Part shown: in pieces, positions 14,932 through 22,153 of the stretch
Layout: each line of letters starts with the position of its first letter
How positions within the stretch are numbered: the first letter of the stretch is position 1
Origin: Firmicutes bacterium AM55-24TS
Lineage (GTDB): Bacteria > Bacillota > Clostridia > UBA1381
Length of the DNA: 64,000 nucleotides
Assembly (NCBI GenBank): GCA_003460745.1
Contig: QTVU01000005.1
Location: 1 to 64,000, forward strand
Direction of reading: 5' to 3'
The notes under the pieces: model-generated
The model's database searches: none
What the model was told of the DNA's origin: nothing
Seen by the model: the letters and a program-made list of their open reading frames with translations, nothing else
Program-made: the position numbers and the translations under genes

Positions 14932-15840
14932 ATGAAAATGGACAGCGGAAAAAGTTTCAGACTTTTGAAAATGTATGAATGGCTGAATCGCGGTGATGTA
15001 ATCAATAAAAAAGAATTTGCCGAAATGTTCGGTATCAGTGAAAAATCAGTGCAACGCGATATTGAAGATTTGCGTGCATATATCGCAGAAAATGTTGATG
15101 ACGGCGACGCATATATAGAATATGACCAAACTAAAAAGGGGTATGTGCTTATAAAGTGCGAACAGAAGTTTCTTACAAACGAAGAAATTTTAAGCATTAC
15201 AAAAATTCTTTTGGAAAGCCGTAGTTTTAATAAAGACGAAATAAATAAGCTTATCGACAAGTTGTTGTTTCAAGCCACTCCGTCGGCAAAAATGAATATA
15301 AAAGACCTTATTCTGAACGAACGACACAACTACATTCCCCCGCGTCACGACAGACCGCTGATACATCTCATTTGGGAACTCAGCTGTCACATATCCAATC
15401 AGGAAATTATAGAATTTGACTATACGCGTCAAGACAAAAAAGTCGTTCACAGAACAGTAAAACCATTGACAATTATGTTTTCTGAATATTATTTTTATTT
15501 AATTGCGTGGTTTGCGAATGACTCTAAGGATTTTCCCGCGATTTTTAGAGTTGACAGAATTACTGATATTAAAAATTTAAAACAAAAATTCAATATTCCA
15601 TACAGAAATCGTTTCAGTGACGGTGAATTTCGTAAACGTGTGCAGTTTATGTATGCAGGCGAATTAAAACATATTAAATTTGAATTTAACGGTCCGTCTG
15701 TTGAGGCTATTTTAGACCGTATTCCGACTGCTGAAATTATTAAATCAGAGGGTAATAAACATACGATTAAAGCCGAATGTTACGGTGACGGCGTCCTTAT
15801 GTGGCTTAAAACTCAAGGCGATTATGTGAAAATGCTGTGA
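14932..15840 (+). CDS. WYL-domain transcriptional regulator
   Basis: About 302 residues from ATG 14932 (AGGTG 8 nt upstream); an ATG at 14887 would add 15 residues without a ribosome-binding site. N-terminal winged HTH: LLKMYEWLNRGDVINKKEFA, then EMFGISEKSVQRDIEDLRAY. The WYL domain spans residues about 140-220 (IIEFDYTRQDKKVVHRTVKP, YYFYLIAWFANDSKDFPAIF, RVDRI), followed by a WCX-like C-terminal segment. WYL proteins sense ligands, often nucleic acids, and several control anti-phage systems. Here it is divergent from the microprotein operon, its likely target. Confidence 0.9.
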   Translation: MKMDSGKSFRLLKMYEWLNRGDVINKKEFAEMFGISEKSVQRDIEDLRAYIAENVDDGDAYIEYDQTKKGYVLIKCEQKFLTNEEILSITKILLESRSFNKDEINKLIDKLLFQATPSAKMNIKDLILNERHNYIPPRHDRPLIHLIWELSCHISNQEIIEFDYTRQDKKVVHRTVKPLTIMFSEYYFYLIAWFANDSKDFPAIFRVDRITDIKNLKQKFNIPYRNRFSDGEFRKRVQFMYAGELKHIKFEFNGPSVEAILDRIPTAEIIKSEGNKHTIKAECYGDGVLMWLKTQGDYVKML

Positions 15841-15847
15841 TAAAAAA

Positions 15848-15883
15848 TGAGTCTGTCGACATTTTATCGACAGACTCATTTAT
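15848..15883. terminator. Bidirectional terminator between converging genes
   Basis: Perfect 12-bp arms TGAGTCTGTCGA and TCGACAGACTCA with a 7-nt loop. A residues precede and T residues follow it, so it serves both the WYL gene and the leftward small gene cluster. It is related in sequence to the hairpin at 50642-50669. Confidence 0.85.
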
Positions 15884-16065
15884 CTTCCTTTTGCTACTGG
15901 CAAATCCTCATCACTTTTGTTATATTTTTCTTTTCTTTTTTTATAGTAATCGCATTTCTTTATCTCCACAAAAATATCATCTGGTATACCATTTGGATAT
16001 AGTTTACATGTGACTTTCATAAAATCGTTATATTCACATCCTGCGCACTTTGGTAAACTTGCCAT
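15880..16065 (-). CDS. Cys-rich small protein (61 aa)
   Basis: Frame MASLPKCAGCEYNDFMKVTC then KLYPNGIPDDIFVEIKKCDY and a basic tail. Four cysteines (KCAGCEYN, VTCKLYP, KKCDYY) could bind a metal. The start at 16065 is chosen because AAGAGG lies 9 nt upstream and a longer frame would run into the preceding gene. No function known. Last gene of the leftward cluster. Confidence 0.65.
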   Translation of the reverse strand: MASLPKCAGCEYNDFMKVTCKLYPNGIPDDIFVEIKKCDYYKKRKEKYNKSDEDLPVAKGR

Positions 16066-16082
16066 AACAAAACCTCTTACAT

Positions 16083-16244
16083 TTATTTTTCGCGTTGTTT
16101 CCATAAAGGGGTATATGTACCTTGCCTCAATTCTCGCCAATGCTCCATAAGATAATTTCTTTCTTCTTCGTATTCTTCAACAGACATTCCATCACGCCAA
16201 AACGGCGTTTCTTTAATCGTTCCTCTTGCCCAATCTTCTGGCAT
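16083..16244 (-). CDS. Small acidic/aromatic protein (53 aa)
   Basis: Frame MPEDWARGTIKETPFWRDGM then SVEEYEEERNYLMEHWRELR and QGTYTPLWKQREK. The start at 16244 has AGGAGGAG 7 nt upstream, better than the longer in-frame start at 16289, which would overlap the upstream gene. Sequence looks helical and Trp-rich. No family recognised. Confidence 0.65.
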   Translation of the reverse strand: MPEDWARGTIKETPFWRDGMSVEEYEEERNYLMEHWRELRQGTYTPLWKQREK

Positions 16245-16257
16245 TTTCGAACTCCTC

Positions 16258-16590
16258 CTATTCATCGAAAAAGCTAAATTTAGCGTCAATCATATCATTT
16301 ACTCTTTTGTCCGAACCTGTATAAGGTTCAATTTTCAAAACATCTAATGCAGCAGAAGCGAATTGAGCATTGGACATACCCATAGATACATATGTATCTT
16401 TTTGAAGTTCTTTCAACGCCGCTATAATGTCATTATCTTTAATATTATGTTTAACCGCACAACAAATGCCGTAATAATTATCACAAAGTCCGCCTTTTAG
16501 TCCTTTTAATATAGCCTCTTTATCGCCACGTCTCATTTTCCGTCTATTTTGTTCCGACTCATTTTTTTGCATCATATACGTTATCCCCAA
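16258..16590 (-). CDS. Hypothetical helical protein (about 105-110 aa)
   Basis: Helix-rich sequence: KMRRGDKEAILKGLKGGLCD, NYYGICCAVKHNIKDNDIIA, ALKELQKDTYVSMGMSNAQF, ASAALDVLKIEPYTGSDKRV. The paired-helix look resembles HEAT-like immunity or adaptor proteins, but this is weak. Start could be ATG 16590 or one of the Met codons 5-6 residues further in. It is 13 bp before the next gene's start and 16 bp after the 52-residue gene. Confidence 0.65.
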   Translation of the reverse strand: MGITYMMQKNESEQNRRKMRRGDKEAILKGLKGGLCDNYYGICCAVKHNIKDNDIIAALKELQKDTYVSMGMSNAQFASAALDVLKIEPYTGSDKRVNDMIDAKFSFFDE

Positions 16591-16606
16591 TTATCTTCTT
16601 ATTTCA

Positions 16607-16765
16607 TCATAATGATTTTCCTTGTTCTCCGGATGTTTGTTCTAAATAATGTTTGTAACTTTCTTGAGCCTCTTTAGGGGCATCAGGCTTTAATACTTTT
16701 ACATAGTTTTCTTTTCTTTCCCACCAATCGGGATTAGTTGTCCAATAAAGATCTAACCTTTTCAT
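16607..16765 (-). CDS. Small protein (52 aa), first gene behind tandem promoters
   Basis: Frame MKRLDLYWTTNPDWWERKEN then YVKVLKPDAPKEAQESYKHY and LEQTSGEQGKSL. TTGAGGAATATTT precedes the start. 'DAPKEAQESYKHYLEQ' is a pattern I associate with small accessory proteins in Clostridia, function unknown. It heads the four-gene leftward cluster driven by the promoters at 16864-16892 and 16922-16950. Confidence 0.68.
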   Translation of the reverse strand: MKRLDLYWTTNPDWWERKENYVKVLKPDAPKEAQESYKHYLEQTSGEQGKSL

Positions 16766-16863
16766 AAATATTCCTCAAATCTATTGCAATTTTATTTGTT
16801 TTTTATAGCCTTATTTTCAATTAACTAAGTTTCTAAAAGTCAAGCTTGCATTTCTTATAGTTC

Positions 16864-16892
16864 ATTATATTCTTTCCCCATTTCTCTGTCAA
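16864..16892 (-). promoter_or_regulatory. Consensus promoter P1 of the 15.9-16.8 kb gene cluster
   Basis: Minus strand TTGACA (16887-16892), 17 bp, TATAAT (16864-16869): both hexamers perfect. The predicted start near 16857 gives a leader of about 90 nt before the 52-residue gene. Confidence 0.88.
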
Positions 16893-16921
16893 GTTTCTCG
16901 TTACAAAATCCACTCAAAGAT

Positions 16922-16950
16922 ATTATACACTTTTCATATAATGTTTTCAA
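16922..16950 (-). promoter_or_regulatory. Second promoter P2 of the 15.9-16.8 kb gene cluster
   Basis: Minus strand TTGAAA (16945-16950), 17 bp, TATAAT (16922-16927), 58 bp upstream of P1. The 250-bp gap 16766-17016 holds these two promoters and no visible gene. Confidence 0.75.
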
Positions 16951-17016
16951 ACGTGCTGAAGGTACTTAACTCGCACAAATGTGGTAGCTACTGCTCACCG
17001 TTTTGAGCACGCTTGC

Positions 17017-17052
17017 AAAAAAAACAGAGTAAGCGATATATCGCTTACTCTG
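17017..17052 (-). terminator. Terminator after tRNA-Leu
   Basis: Palindrome CAGAGTAAGCGAT-ATATCGCTTACTCTG begins 3 bp after the CCA end and is followed on the minus strand by eight T residues. Confidence 0.9.
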
Positions 17053-17055
17053 ACG

Positions 17056-17140
17056 TGGTGCGGATAACAGGACTTGAACCTGCATGGGTTGCCCCACATG
17101 AACCTGAATCATGCGCGTCTGCCAATTCCGCCATATCCGC
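17056..17140 (-). tRNA. tRNA-Leu (anticodon CAG)
   Basis: 85 nt with CCA encoded. The acceptor GCGGATA pairs with TATCCGC, the anticodon stem CATGA/TCATG closes the loop TTCAGGT, and a long variable arm (TGTGGGGCAACCCATG) marks a class II tRNA. T-arm GGTTCAAGTCC is canonical. Reads CUG codons. Confidence 0.95.
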
Positions 17141-17196
17141 TCGACTTAACTATTATATCAAATGTACATTCAAAATTCAATAGTCAAATCCAAAAT

Positions 17197-17934
17197 CTAC
17201 TTATATTCTTTCAAAAATTTTATATCTTCCTTGGTAAGTTCGGCTTTTTCAAGCATATCGGGACGCTTTTTGAGTGTATTAATGAGTGACTGTTCCCTTT
17301 TCCACTGTTCGATTTTCGCGTGATGACCGGAAATAAGTACATCGGGAATCGGTTTATCGTGCCAAACTGCCGGACGGGTATACTGCGGATACTCCAAAAG
17401 TCCGTTAAAATGCGACTCATTTTCATACGAAGTTTCAGCAGCCAAAACTCCCGGAACAAGTCTTGAAACAGTATCAATAACAGTCATTGCGGGGATTTCG
17501 CCGCCTGTCATAACAAAATCACCGACGGACAGTTCCATATCCACAATTTCATCTATAACTCTTTGGTCAATACCCTCATAATGACCGCAAAGCAAAACGA
17601 TATGCTCATAATTTGCAAGGTCGATCGCAATACCTTGATTAAACACCTTTCCCTGCGGCGACATATATATCGTAAACGGTTTATAATCAAGTCCCTCCGC
17701 AACAGACATATACGCGTCATACACAGGCTGTGCGTTCATAAGCATACCACCGCCGCCGCTATACGGATAATCGTCAACCTTTCTATGTTTATTGGTTGAA
17801 AAATCACGAATATCAATAAAATTCATTTCAAGAATATCATTTTCTCTCGCACGACCAATTATACTGTCACCCAAAACCGCCTCAAACATTTGCGGAAACA
17901 ATGTAAGCACATCAAATCTCATATGATTTTTCAC
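17197..17934 (-). CDS. trmD: tRNA (guanine37-N1)-methyltransferase TrmD
   Basis: About 241-245 residues. SPOUT-family marks: FDVLTLFPQMFEAVLGDSII, DYPYSGGGGMLMNAQPVYDA (SAM loop), VLLCGHYEGIDQRVIDEIVD and SVGDFVMTGGEIPAMTVIDT (trefoil knot). It methylates G37 of tRNAs reading CNN codons, preventing +1 frameshifts. GTG 17934 overlaps the rimM stop; ATG 17922 (MRFDVLTLF) is the more usual family start. It ends the ribosomal block; rplS, which often follows trmD, is not here. Confidence 0.96.
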   Translation of the reverse strand: MKNHMRFDVLTLFPQMFEAVLGDSIIGRARENDILEMNFIDIRDFSTNKHRKVDDYPYSGGGGMLMNAQPVYDAYMSVAEGLDYKPFTIYMSPQGKVFNQGIAIDLANYEHIVLLCGHYEGIDQRVIDEIVDMELSVGDFVMTGGEIPAMTVIDTVSRLVPGVLAAETSYENESHFNGLLEYPQYTRPAVWHDKPIPDVLISGHHAKIEQWKREQSLINTLKKRPDMLEKAELTKEDIKFLKEYK

Positions 17935-18443
17935 GCCAAGTCCTCCAAGCCGTCCATCATTCTGACGGTTATTTTACCGCCCTCAACGTTGATATTAAGA
18001 ACAACGTCATCTATAACAGGCAACAAAAGATTTTTCTTTCCCTCACGCTTTACTTCGTAAATGTCGTTACTGCCTGTGTTGAAAACATCGCTTACAGTAC
18101 CGATTTTTTCGCCGTCCTCCGTAACAATATCAAGACCGATAAGGTCGGCAATATAATACACGCCCTCAGGAAGCTCGCCCAAAATCTTGCGTTCGGCATA
18201 AATCACTTGATTTTTATACTTTTCAGCCATATTTATATCAGCAATCTGAGAAAATCTCACGATAAGATTATTCTTCTGATACTTTATACCCTTTACGTCA
18301 AGTCTTTCATATTCAGACTTTTTCTTTACATAAACAAAATCTATATCTTCAAACACTTCGGGATAATCGGTCCAAGGAACAACCTTAACTTCACCTCTTA
18401 AACCGTGTGTATTAACTATTTTTCCTACCTCAAGCAAGTCCAT
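17931..18443 (-). CDS. rimM: 16S rRNA processing protein RimM
   Basis: 170 residues. N-terminal beta-barrel begins MDLLEVGKIVNTHGLRGEVK with VVPWTDYPEVF; the PRC-barrel half has GVYYIADLIGLDIVTEDGEK and VFNTGSNDIYEV...LLLPVIDDVV. RimM binds ribosomal protein S19 and the 30S head during maturation. The stop overlaps the trmD start, the classic rimM-trmD coupling. Confidence 0.95.
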   Translation of the reverse strand: MDLLEVGKIVNTHGLRGEVKVVPWTDYPEVFEDIDFVYVKKKSEYERLDVKGIKYQKNNLIVRFSQIADINMAEKYKNQVIYAERKILGELPEGVYYIADLIGLDIVTEDGEKIGTVSDVFNTGSNDIYEVKREGKKNLLLPVIDDVVLNINVEGGKITVRMMDGLEDLA

Positions 18444-18476
18444 AACTAAATCCTTTCTTCAACATCGGAAATTAAA

Positions 18477-18505
18477 ATACAAAAAGGGCTCACAAATGCA
18501 AGCCC
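18477..18505 (-). terminator. Hairpin with T run between khpA and rimM (possible attenuator)
   Basis: On the minus strand GGGCTTGC-ATTT-GTGAGCCC is followed by TTTTTGTATTTT. It lies between khpA and rimM, which are otherwise expected to be co-transcribed, so it may attenuate expression of rimM-trmD. Confidence 0.6.
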
Positions 18506-18513
18506 CTACTATC

Positions 18514-18747
18514 CTATTGTAAGATTTCAACCGCAACTTTTTTATTTTCACGACTTGCGGCAGCTTTGACAACAGTTCTGATTGCCTTAGCAATTCTCCC
18601 CTGTTTACCAATCACCTTACCCATATCGCTTTCAGCAACTCTAAGTTCCAAAGTTACTGTCTGGTCCTCGTTGTTAATTTCCTTAACATCAACCTGTTCG
18701 GGATAGTCAACAAGTGATTTGGCTATTATCTCCAATACTTCTTTCAT
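18514..18747 (-). CDS. khpA: KH-domain RNA-binding protein KhpA (YlqC)
   Basis: 77 residues from ATG 18747 after GGAGGATAGG. It is a single KH domain with the GxxG loop in VIGKQGRIAKAIRTVVKAAA. KhpA forms a complex with KhpB and binds many transcripts in Bacillota, affecting cell division and envelope growth. It lies directly after rpsP, the conserved place. Confidence 0.94.
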   Translation of the reverse strand: MKEVLEIIAKSLVDYPEQVDVKEINNEDQTVTLELRVAESDMGKVIGKQGRIAKAIRTVVKAAASRENKKVAVEILQ

Positions 18748-18764
18748 TAGCCTATCCTCCATAA

Positions 18765-19007
18765 TTAGATAATGTTAGACTTCTTTAGAAGAGCCTTAAC
18801 AGTATCAGTTGGCTGAGCACCGTTTGAGATCCACTTCTTAACTGCCTCTGCATCAATATTAACTGTTGCAGGGTCTGTTAGAGGATTGTATGTGCCAACT
18901 TCTTCAATAAATCTACCGTTTCTTGGGTATCTTGAATCTGCAACTACTACTCTATAAAAAGGAGCCTTCTTTGCACCCATTCTTCTCAATCTGATTTTTA
19001 CTGCCAT
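18765..19007 (-). CDS. rpsP: 30S ribosomal protein S16
   Basis: 80 residues from [20 protein letters not shown] with the following [32 protein letters not shown] is the ribosome-binding site, so the longer in-frame start at 19025 is rejected. It is a normal-length S16 needed for 30S assembly. Confidence 0.97.
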   Translation of the reverse strand: MAVKIRLRRMGAKKAPFYRVVVADSRYPRNGRFIEEVGTYNPLTDPATVNIDAEAVKKWISNGAQPTDTVKALLKKSNII

Positions 19008-19066
19008 TGTTCTTTCACCTCCCATAAATTATAAGCATAAATATATCATAAAGTATTTATCATACC

Positions 19067-20409
19067 TTACTTACGTTTTCTGAGACGCTTAAGCATTTTT
19101 GCCTGACGTCCGCCTGACAGCTGTTTCATCATCTTTTGCATTTGTTCAAACTGTTTCAAAAGCTGATTTACGTCCTGTACTCTTGTTCCGCTACCTTTCG
19201 ATATACGGACTTTTCTGCTTGCGCCGATTATACTCGGCTTTCTGCGTTCTTCCTGTGTCATTGACTGAATTATCGCCTCAATATGAAGCATTTTCTTTTC
19301 ATTTTCTTCAGTGTCAACGCTTTCAAGCATTTTCTTATCTATTCCCGGCAACATACCGAGTATTTGTGAGAATGAACCCATTTTTCTGATTTGCTTGAAC
19401 TGTTCAAGGAAATCATCAAGGTCAAACTGTTGTTTACGGATTTTTTCTTCAAGCTCCTGTGCTTTCTTTTCATCTATGGTTTCCTGTGCCTTATCGATAA
19501 GAGTAAGCACATCACCCATACCCAAAATTCTTGACGCCATTCTGTCCGGATGGAACTGTTCAAGGTCGCTCAATTTTTCACCGACCGACGCATATTTTAT
19601 CGGCTTACCCGTAACTTGTTTTACGGAAAGTGCCGCACCGCCTCTTGTATCACCGTCAAGCTTTGAAAGTATAACACCTGTTATATCAAGCTGATCGTTA
19701 AATGATTTTGCGACGTTTACTGCGTCCTGACCTGTCATTGCGTCTACAACAAGAAGTATTTCCGTCGGATTTACTTCCGCTTTGATGTTCGCAAGCTCGT
19801 CCATAAGCTGCTCATCTATATGAAGTCGACCTGCCGTATCAAGGATAACAGGGTCGTTTCCATGCTTTATTGCGTGTGCTACCGCCTCTTTTGCGATAGT
19901 AACGGGATTTACGTCTGCACCCATTGAAAATACCGGTACTTGAATTTGTTTACCCAAAACTTCAAGCTGTTTTATAGCCGCCGGACGGTACACGTCACAA
20001 GCAACCATAAGCGGACGCTTATTCATTTTCTTTGTAAGGTTTAATGCAAGCTTACCTGTTGCCGTTGTCTTACCTGCACCTTGCAGACCGCACATCATAA
20101 TGACTGTTGGCGGTTTTTGCGAAAATTCAAGTCTTGAAACTTCACCGCCTATCATTTGGGTAAGTTCTTCATTAACTATTTTAACAAGCTGTTGTGCCGG
20201 AGTAAGCGATTCCATAATCTCCTGACCAAGTGCCTTTTCGGAAACTATGTTCACAAATTCCTTAACAACCTTGAAGTTACATCTGCCTCCAAAAGAGCCA
20301 GCTTAATCTCACGCATTGCGTCTTTTATATCTTTTTCGTTAAGCTTTCCTTTACCGCGAAGTTTTTTAAAAACTCCCTGCAGCTTATCACCAAGGCTTTC
20401 AAATGCCAT
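19067..20409 (-). CDS. ffh: Signal recognition particle protein Ffh, frameshifted near the N-terminus
   Basis: The intact part (19067-20254, 395 residues) has the SRP GTPase motifs GLQGAGKTTATGKLA, DTAGRLHIDEQLMDE and LSKLDGDTRGGAAL, and the methionine-rich M domain (LLKQFEQMQKMMKQLSG) that binds signal peptides and SRP RNA. The true start is ATG 20409 (MAFESLGDKLQGVFKKL). At 20277-20278 one T is missing: the sequence gives ...EADV then a stop, whereas one more base gives ...EADVNFKVVKEFVNIVSEKA. Ffh is essential, so a sequence error is far more likely than a real mutation. Full length would be about 448 residues, as usual. Confidence 0.93.
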
Positions 20410-20442
20410 AAGCTGTGACTCCTTTCCGCAAATAATCTATAT

Positions 20443-20775
20443 CTATATTTCTTTTGATATTTCGTCAATCAATCCGTAAAACTCGTCTTTACCGTCAAAA
20501 TCGGTATTTTCAAGCAACGCATTTAATTTTTCAAGCTTTGAACTTATATTATGAAATCGTTCGACTATTCCGAGCTTTTCTTCATAATTCGTCAAATGCT
20601 TTTCGCCTTGCTTAATCGACTCTCTGACGCCCTGTCTGCTTATTTCGATTACATCGGCAATTTCCGACAGCGACAAGTCCTCGTTATAATACATATCTAT
20701 GGCATTACGTTGCTTTTCCGTAAGCAACTGACCGTATACGTCAAGCAAAATGGTAACATTCAAGTCCTTTGCCAT
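20443..20775 (-). CDS. ylxM: YlxM, sigma-like HTH protein of the SRP operon
   Basis: 110 residues beginning MAKDLNVTILLDVYGQLLTE, followed by KQRNAIDMYYNEDLSLSEIA and an HTH (DVIEISRQGVRESIKQGEKH). YlxM proteins resemble sigma-70 region 4 and are thought to modulate the SRP pathway. It is 33 bp upstream of ffh. Start at 20775 (AGGTG 7 nt upstream) rather than 20784. Its ribosome-binding site lies in a palindrome, 20780-20813. Confidence 0.92.
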   Translation of the reverse strand: MAKDLNVTILLDVYGQLLTEKQRNAIDMYYNEDLSLSEIADVIEISRQGVRESIKQGEKHLTNYEEKLGIVERFHNISSKLEKLNALLENTDFDGKDEFYGLIDEISKEI

Positions 20776-20779
20776 TTGC

Positions 20780-20813
20780 ATCACCTGTAAAGTTATTTTT
20801 ATTTACAGGTGAT
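20780..20813 (-). promoter_or_regulatory. Perfect 12-bp inverted repeat covering the ylxM ribosome-binding site
   Basis: ATCACCTGTAAA-N10-TTTACAGGTGAT. One arm abuts the -10 box; the other contains the AGGTG Shine-Dalgarno of ylxM. As DNA it could be an operator; as RNA it would pair the start region. The two cannot be told apart from sequence. Confidence 0.7.
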
Positions 20814-20842
20814 ATTTTACACGATTTCATATAGTTTGTCAA
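20814..20842 (-). promoter_or_regulatory. Promoter of the ylxM-ffh-rpsP-khpA operon
   Basis: Minus strand TTGACA (20837-20842), 17 bp, TAAAAT (20814-20819). The predicted start, near 20807, falls inside the first arm of the palindrome. Confidence 0.82.
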
Positions 20843-20853
20843 TATATTTTTTA

Positions 20854-21464
20854 TCAAAATTCTTCTTTTAAATCGTCAATGTTTTGTACAATTTCACAAA
20901 ACTCATCATAATTAAGCAGTCTGTTGAGCAAATCAAGGAGCATATTCGCGGAAATTTTCATAGGTATTCCGAGAGAATGTGCAAGTGCGTTACGCTTTTC
21001 ACCGCTGCCCTCTCCCCCCGAAAGACCTGCTTTATACAAATCGGCTTTTGTGATTTCGCGTCCCTCTTTTACCGCCGTCGCACTTCCGTCAATCGTGCAA
21101 CCCGCTTTTTGAGGGAATCAAGGATTATATCGTCCTTAATCCCCTCAACACCCAAAAGTCCCTCTTTTCCCGGTTCTCTCTTGCGTTTTTCCTTGCCGTG
21201 AACATCGGGTACATAAGCGTGTTTTACCTTTTCTTTCGGCAAAGACTGTTTTATGTAGTTTCTTATTTTAAAGCCGGCACTGTCGGAATCGGTCAAAATA
21301 ACAATTCCCGTTTCGTCCGCCATCTTTTTTATGCTTTCCAATATTCTGTCATCAGAAAATACGCAAAATCCGTTTGTCACTATTATCACCGAGTCTATAA
21401 AACGTGACAGCTTTATTTTGTCGTATATCCCCTCGACAACAATCGTTTCTTTTACTTTGTACAT
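20854..21464 (-). CDS. Ribonuclease M5-like Toprim protein, frameshifted
   Basis: The N-terminal frame (21069-21464) has Toprim motifs ETIVVEGIYDKIKLSRF, IVILTDSDSAGFKIRNYIKQ and HAYVPDVHGKEKRKREPGKE. The C-terminal frame (20854-21039) gives DLYKAGLSGGEGSGEKRNAL and ends LKEEF. They join if one base is added to the T run 21106-21110, yielding LKKAGCTIDGSATAVKEGRE. RnmV/DUF4093 proteins mature 5S rRNA precursors. At about 203 residues the restored protein is of usual family length. The break is probably a homopolymer error. Confidence 0.85.
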
Positions 21465-21502
21465 AATAATATCCCTTTGTAAATTATATTTCGATATTTA
21501 TT

Positions 21503-21826
21503 TTATGCACTTTGTCTTGCTCTGTCAATACTTTCTATTATATAATTTTCCACGATGTCACGAAGTCCCTGTGGTTCGATACGTTTCTTTATAATAACAT
21601 CAGAAAATTCCGTTGCGTCTTTGTATCGGTAAAAAATATTATTTATCTGCTTGCTTTCCACTATTTTACCTCCGCCTGCATACACAGTTGTCTTTTCTAT
21701 CTTAATTCCGTAGCACTTTAAATCACAATAATCTGCCGATATGCTCTCGGGTATAATATAATAATCCAAACAAATGTAAACCTCGCTTTCCTTTTTTAAA
21801 CTTTTGTACAAAATTTCATTATCCAT
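21503..21826 (-). CDS. Hypothetical protein (107 aa), possibly DUF6514
   Basis: GGAGGAATCAAT precedes ATG 21826. The sequence (YGIKIEKTTVYAGGGKIVES, RYKDATEFSDVIIKKRIEPQ, GLRDIVENYIIES) has the pattern of a small Clostridia family with an N-terminal beta part and a closing helix in which 'P..L.D.VE..I' is conserved. Assignment to DUF6514 is from memory and tentative. It is upstream of the RNase M5-like gene on the same strand, 38 bp apart. Confidence 0.7.
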   Translation of the reverse strand: MDNEILYKSLKKESEVYICLDYYIIPESISADYCDLKCYGIKIEKTTVYAGGGKIVESKQINNIFYRYKDATEFSDVIIKKRIEPQGLRDIVENYIIESIDRARQSA

Positions 21827-21926
21827 ATTGATTCCTCCGATTTTTTGATATTTATGCCTCCTAACCGAGCCACCTAACCATTATATGCATAAATTTGAAT
21901 ATTCTAAAAAAATTTTAAAATAGGTA

Positions 21927-21955
21927 TTGCAGTTTTTGAAAAAATGTATTATAAT
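21927..21955 (+). promoter_or_regulatory. Promoter of the SRP RNA gene
   Basis: TTGCAG (21927-21932), 17 bp, TATAAT (21950-21955). The start near 21962 would lead into the RNA at about 21981. Confidence 0.82.
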
Positions 21956-21980
21956 ATTATAGCTAACTGAAGATTTGATT

Positions 21981-22090
21981 GGCGATGACGGCCGAGCCCG
22001 TGCGATTGAAACCCGTGAACCTTGTCAGATGGGGAACCAAGCAGCAATAAGCGGTGCTTTCAATGTGTTACGGTAAACTCGGTCGGAGCC
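21981..22090 (+). ncRNA. ffs: Signal recognition particle RNA, small bacterial type
   Basis: About 110 nt. The conserved domain IV is seen as CCTTGTCAGATGGGGAACCA followed by AGCAGCAATAAGCGG, matching the GGTCAG/AAGCAGC symmetric-loop region that Ffh binds. The outer ends pair (GGCCGAG with CTCGGTC). It lacks the Alu domain of long Bacillus-type SRP RNA. It stands before dnaX, the usual place in Bacillota. Exact ends are approximate. Confidence 0.92.
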
Positions 22091-22153
22091 TATTTTGATT
22101 ATTACAACGCCTATATGGCGTTTTTTCGTATAAAGAAAGGTATTGGAGGTTAT

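Noticed and set aside
22022..22153. In-frame 44-residue extension of DnaX
   Set aside because: It reads through the SRP RNA gene and has no ribosome-binding site; MAHQAIYRKW at 22154 with GGAGG is the family start.
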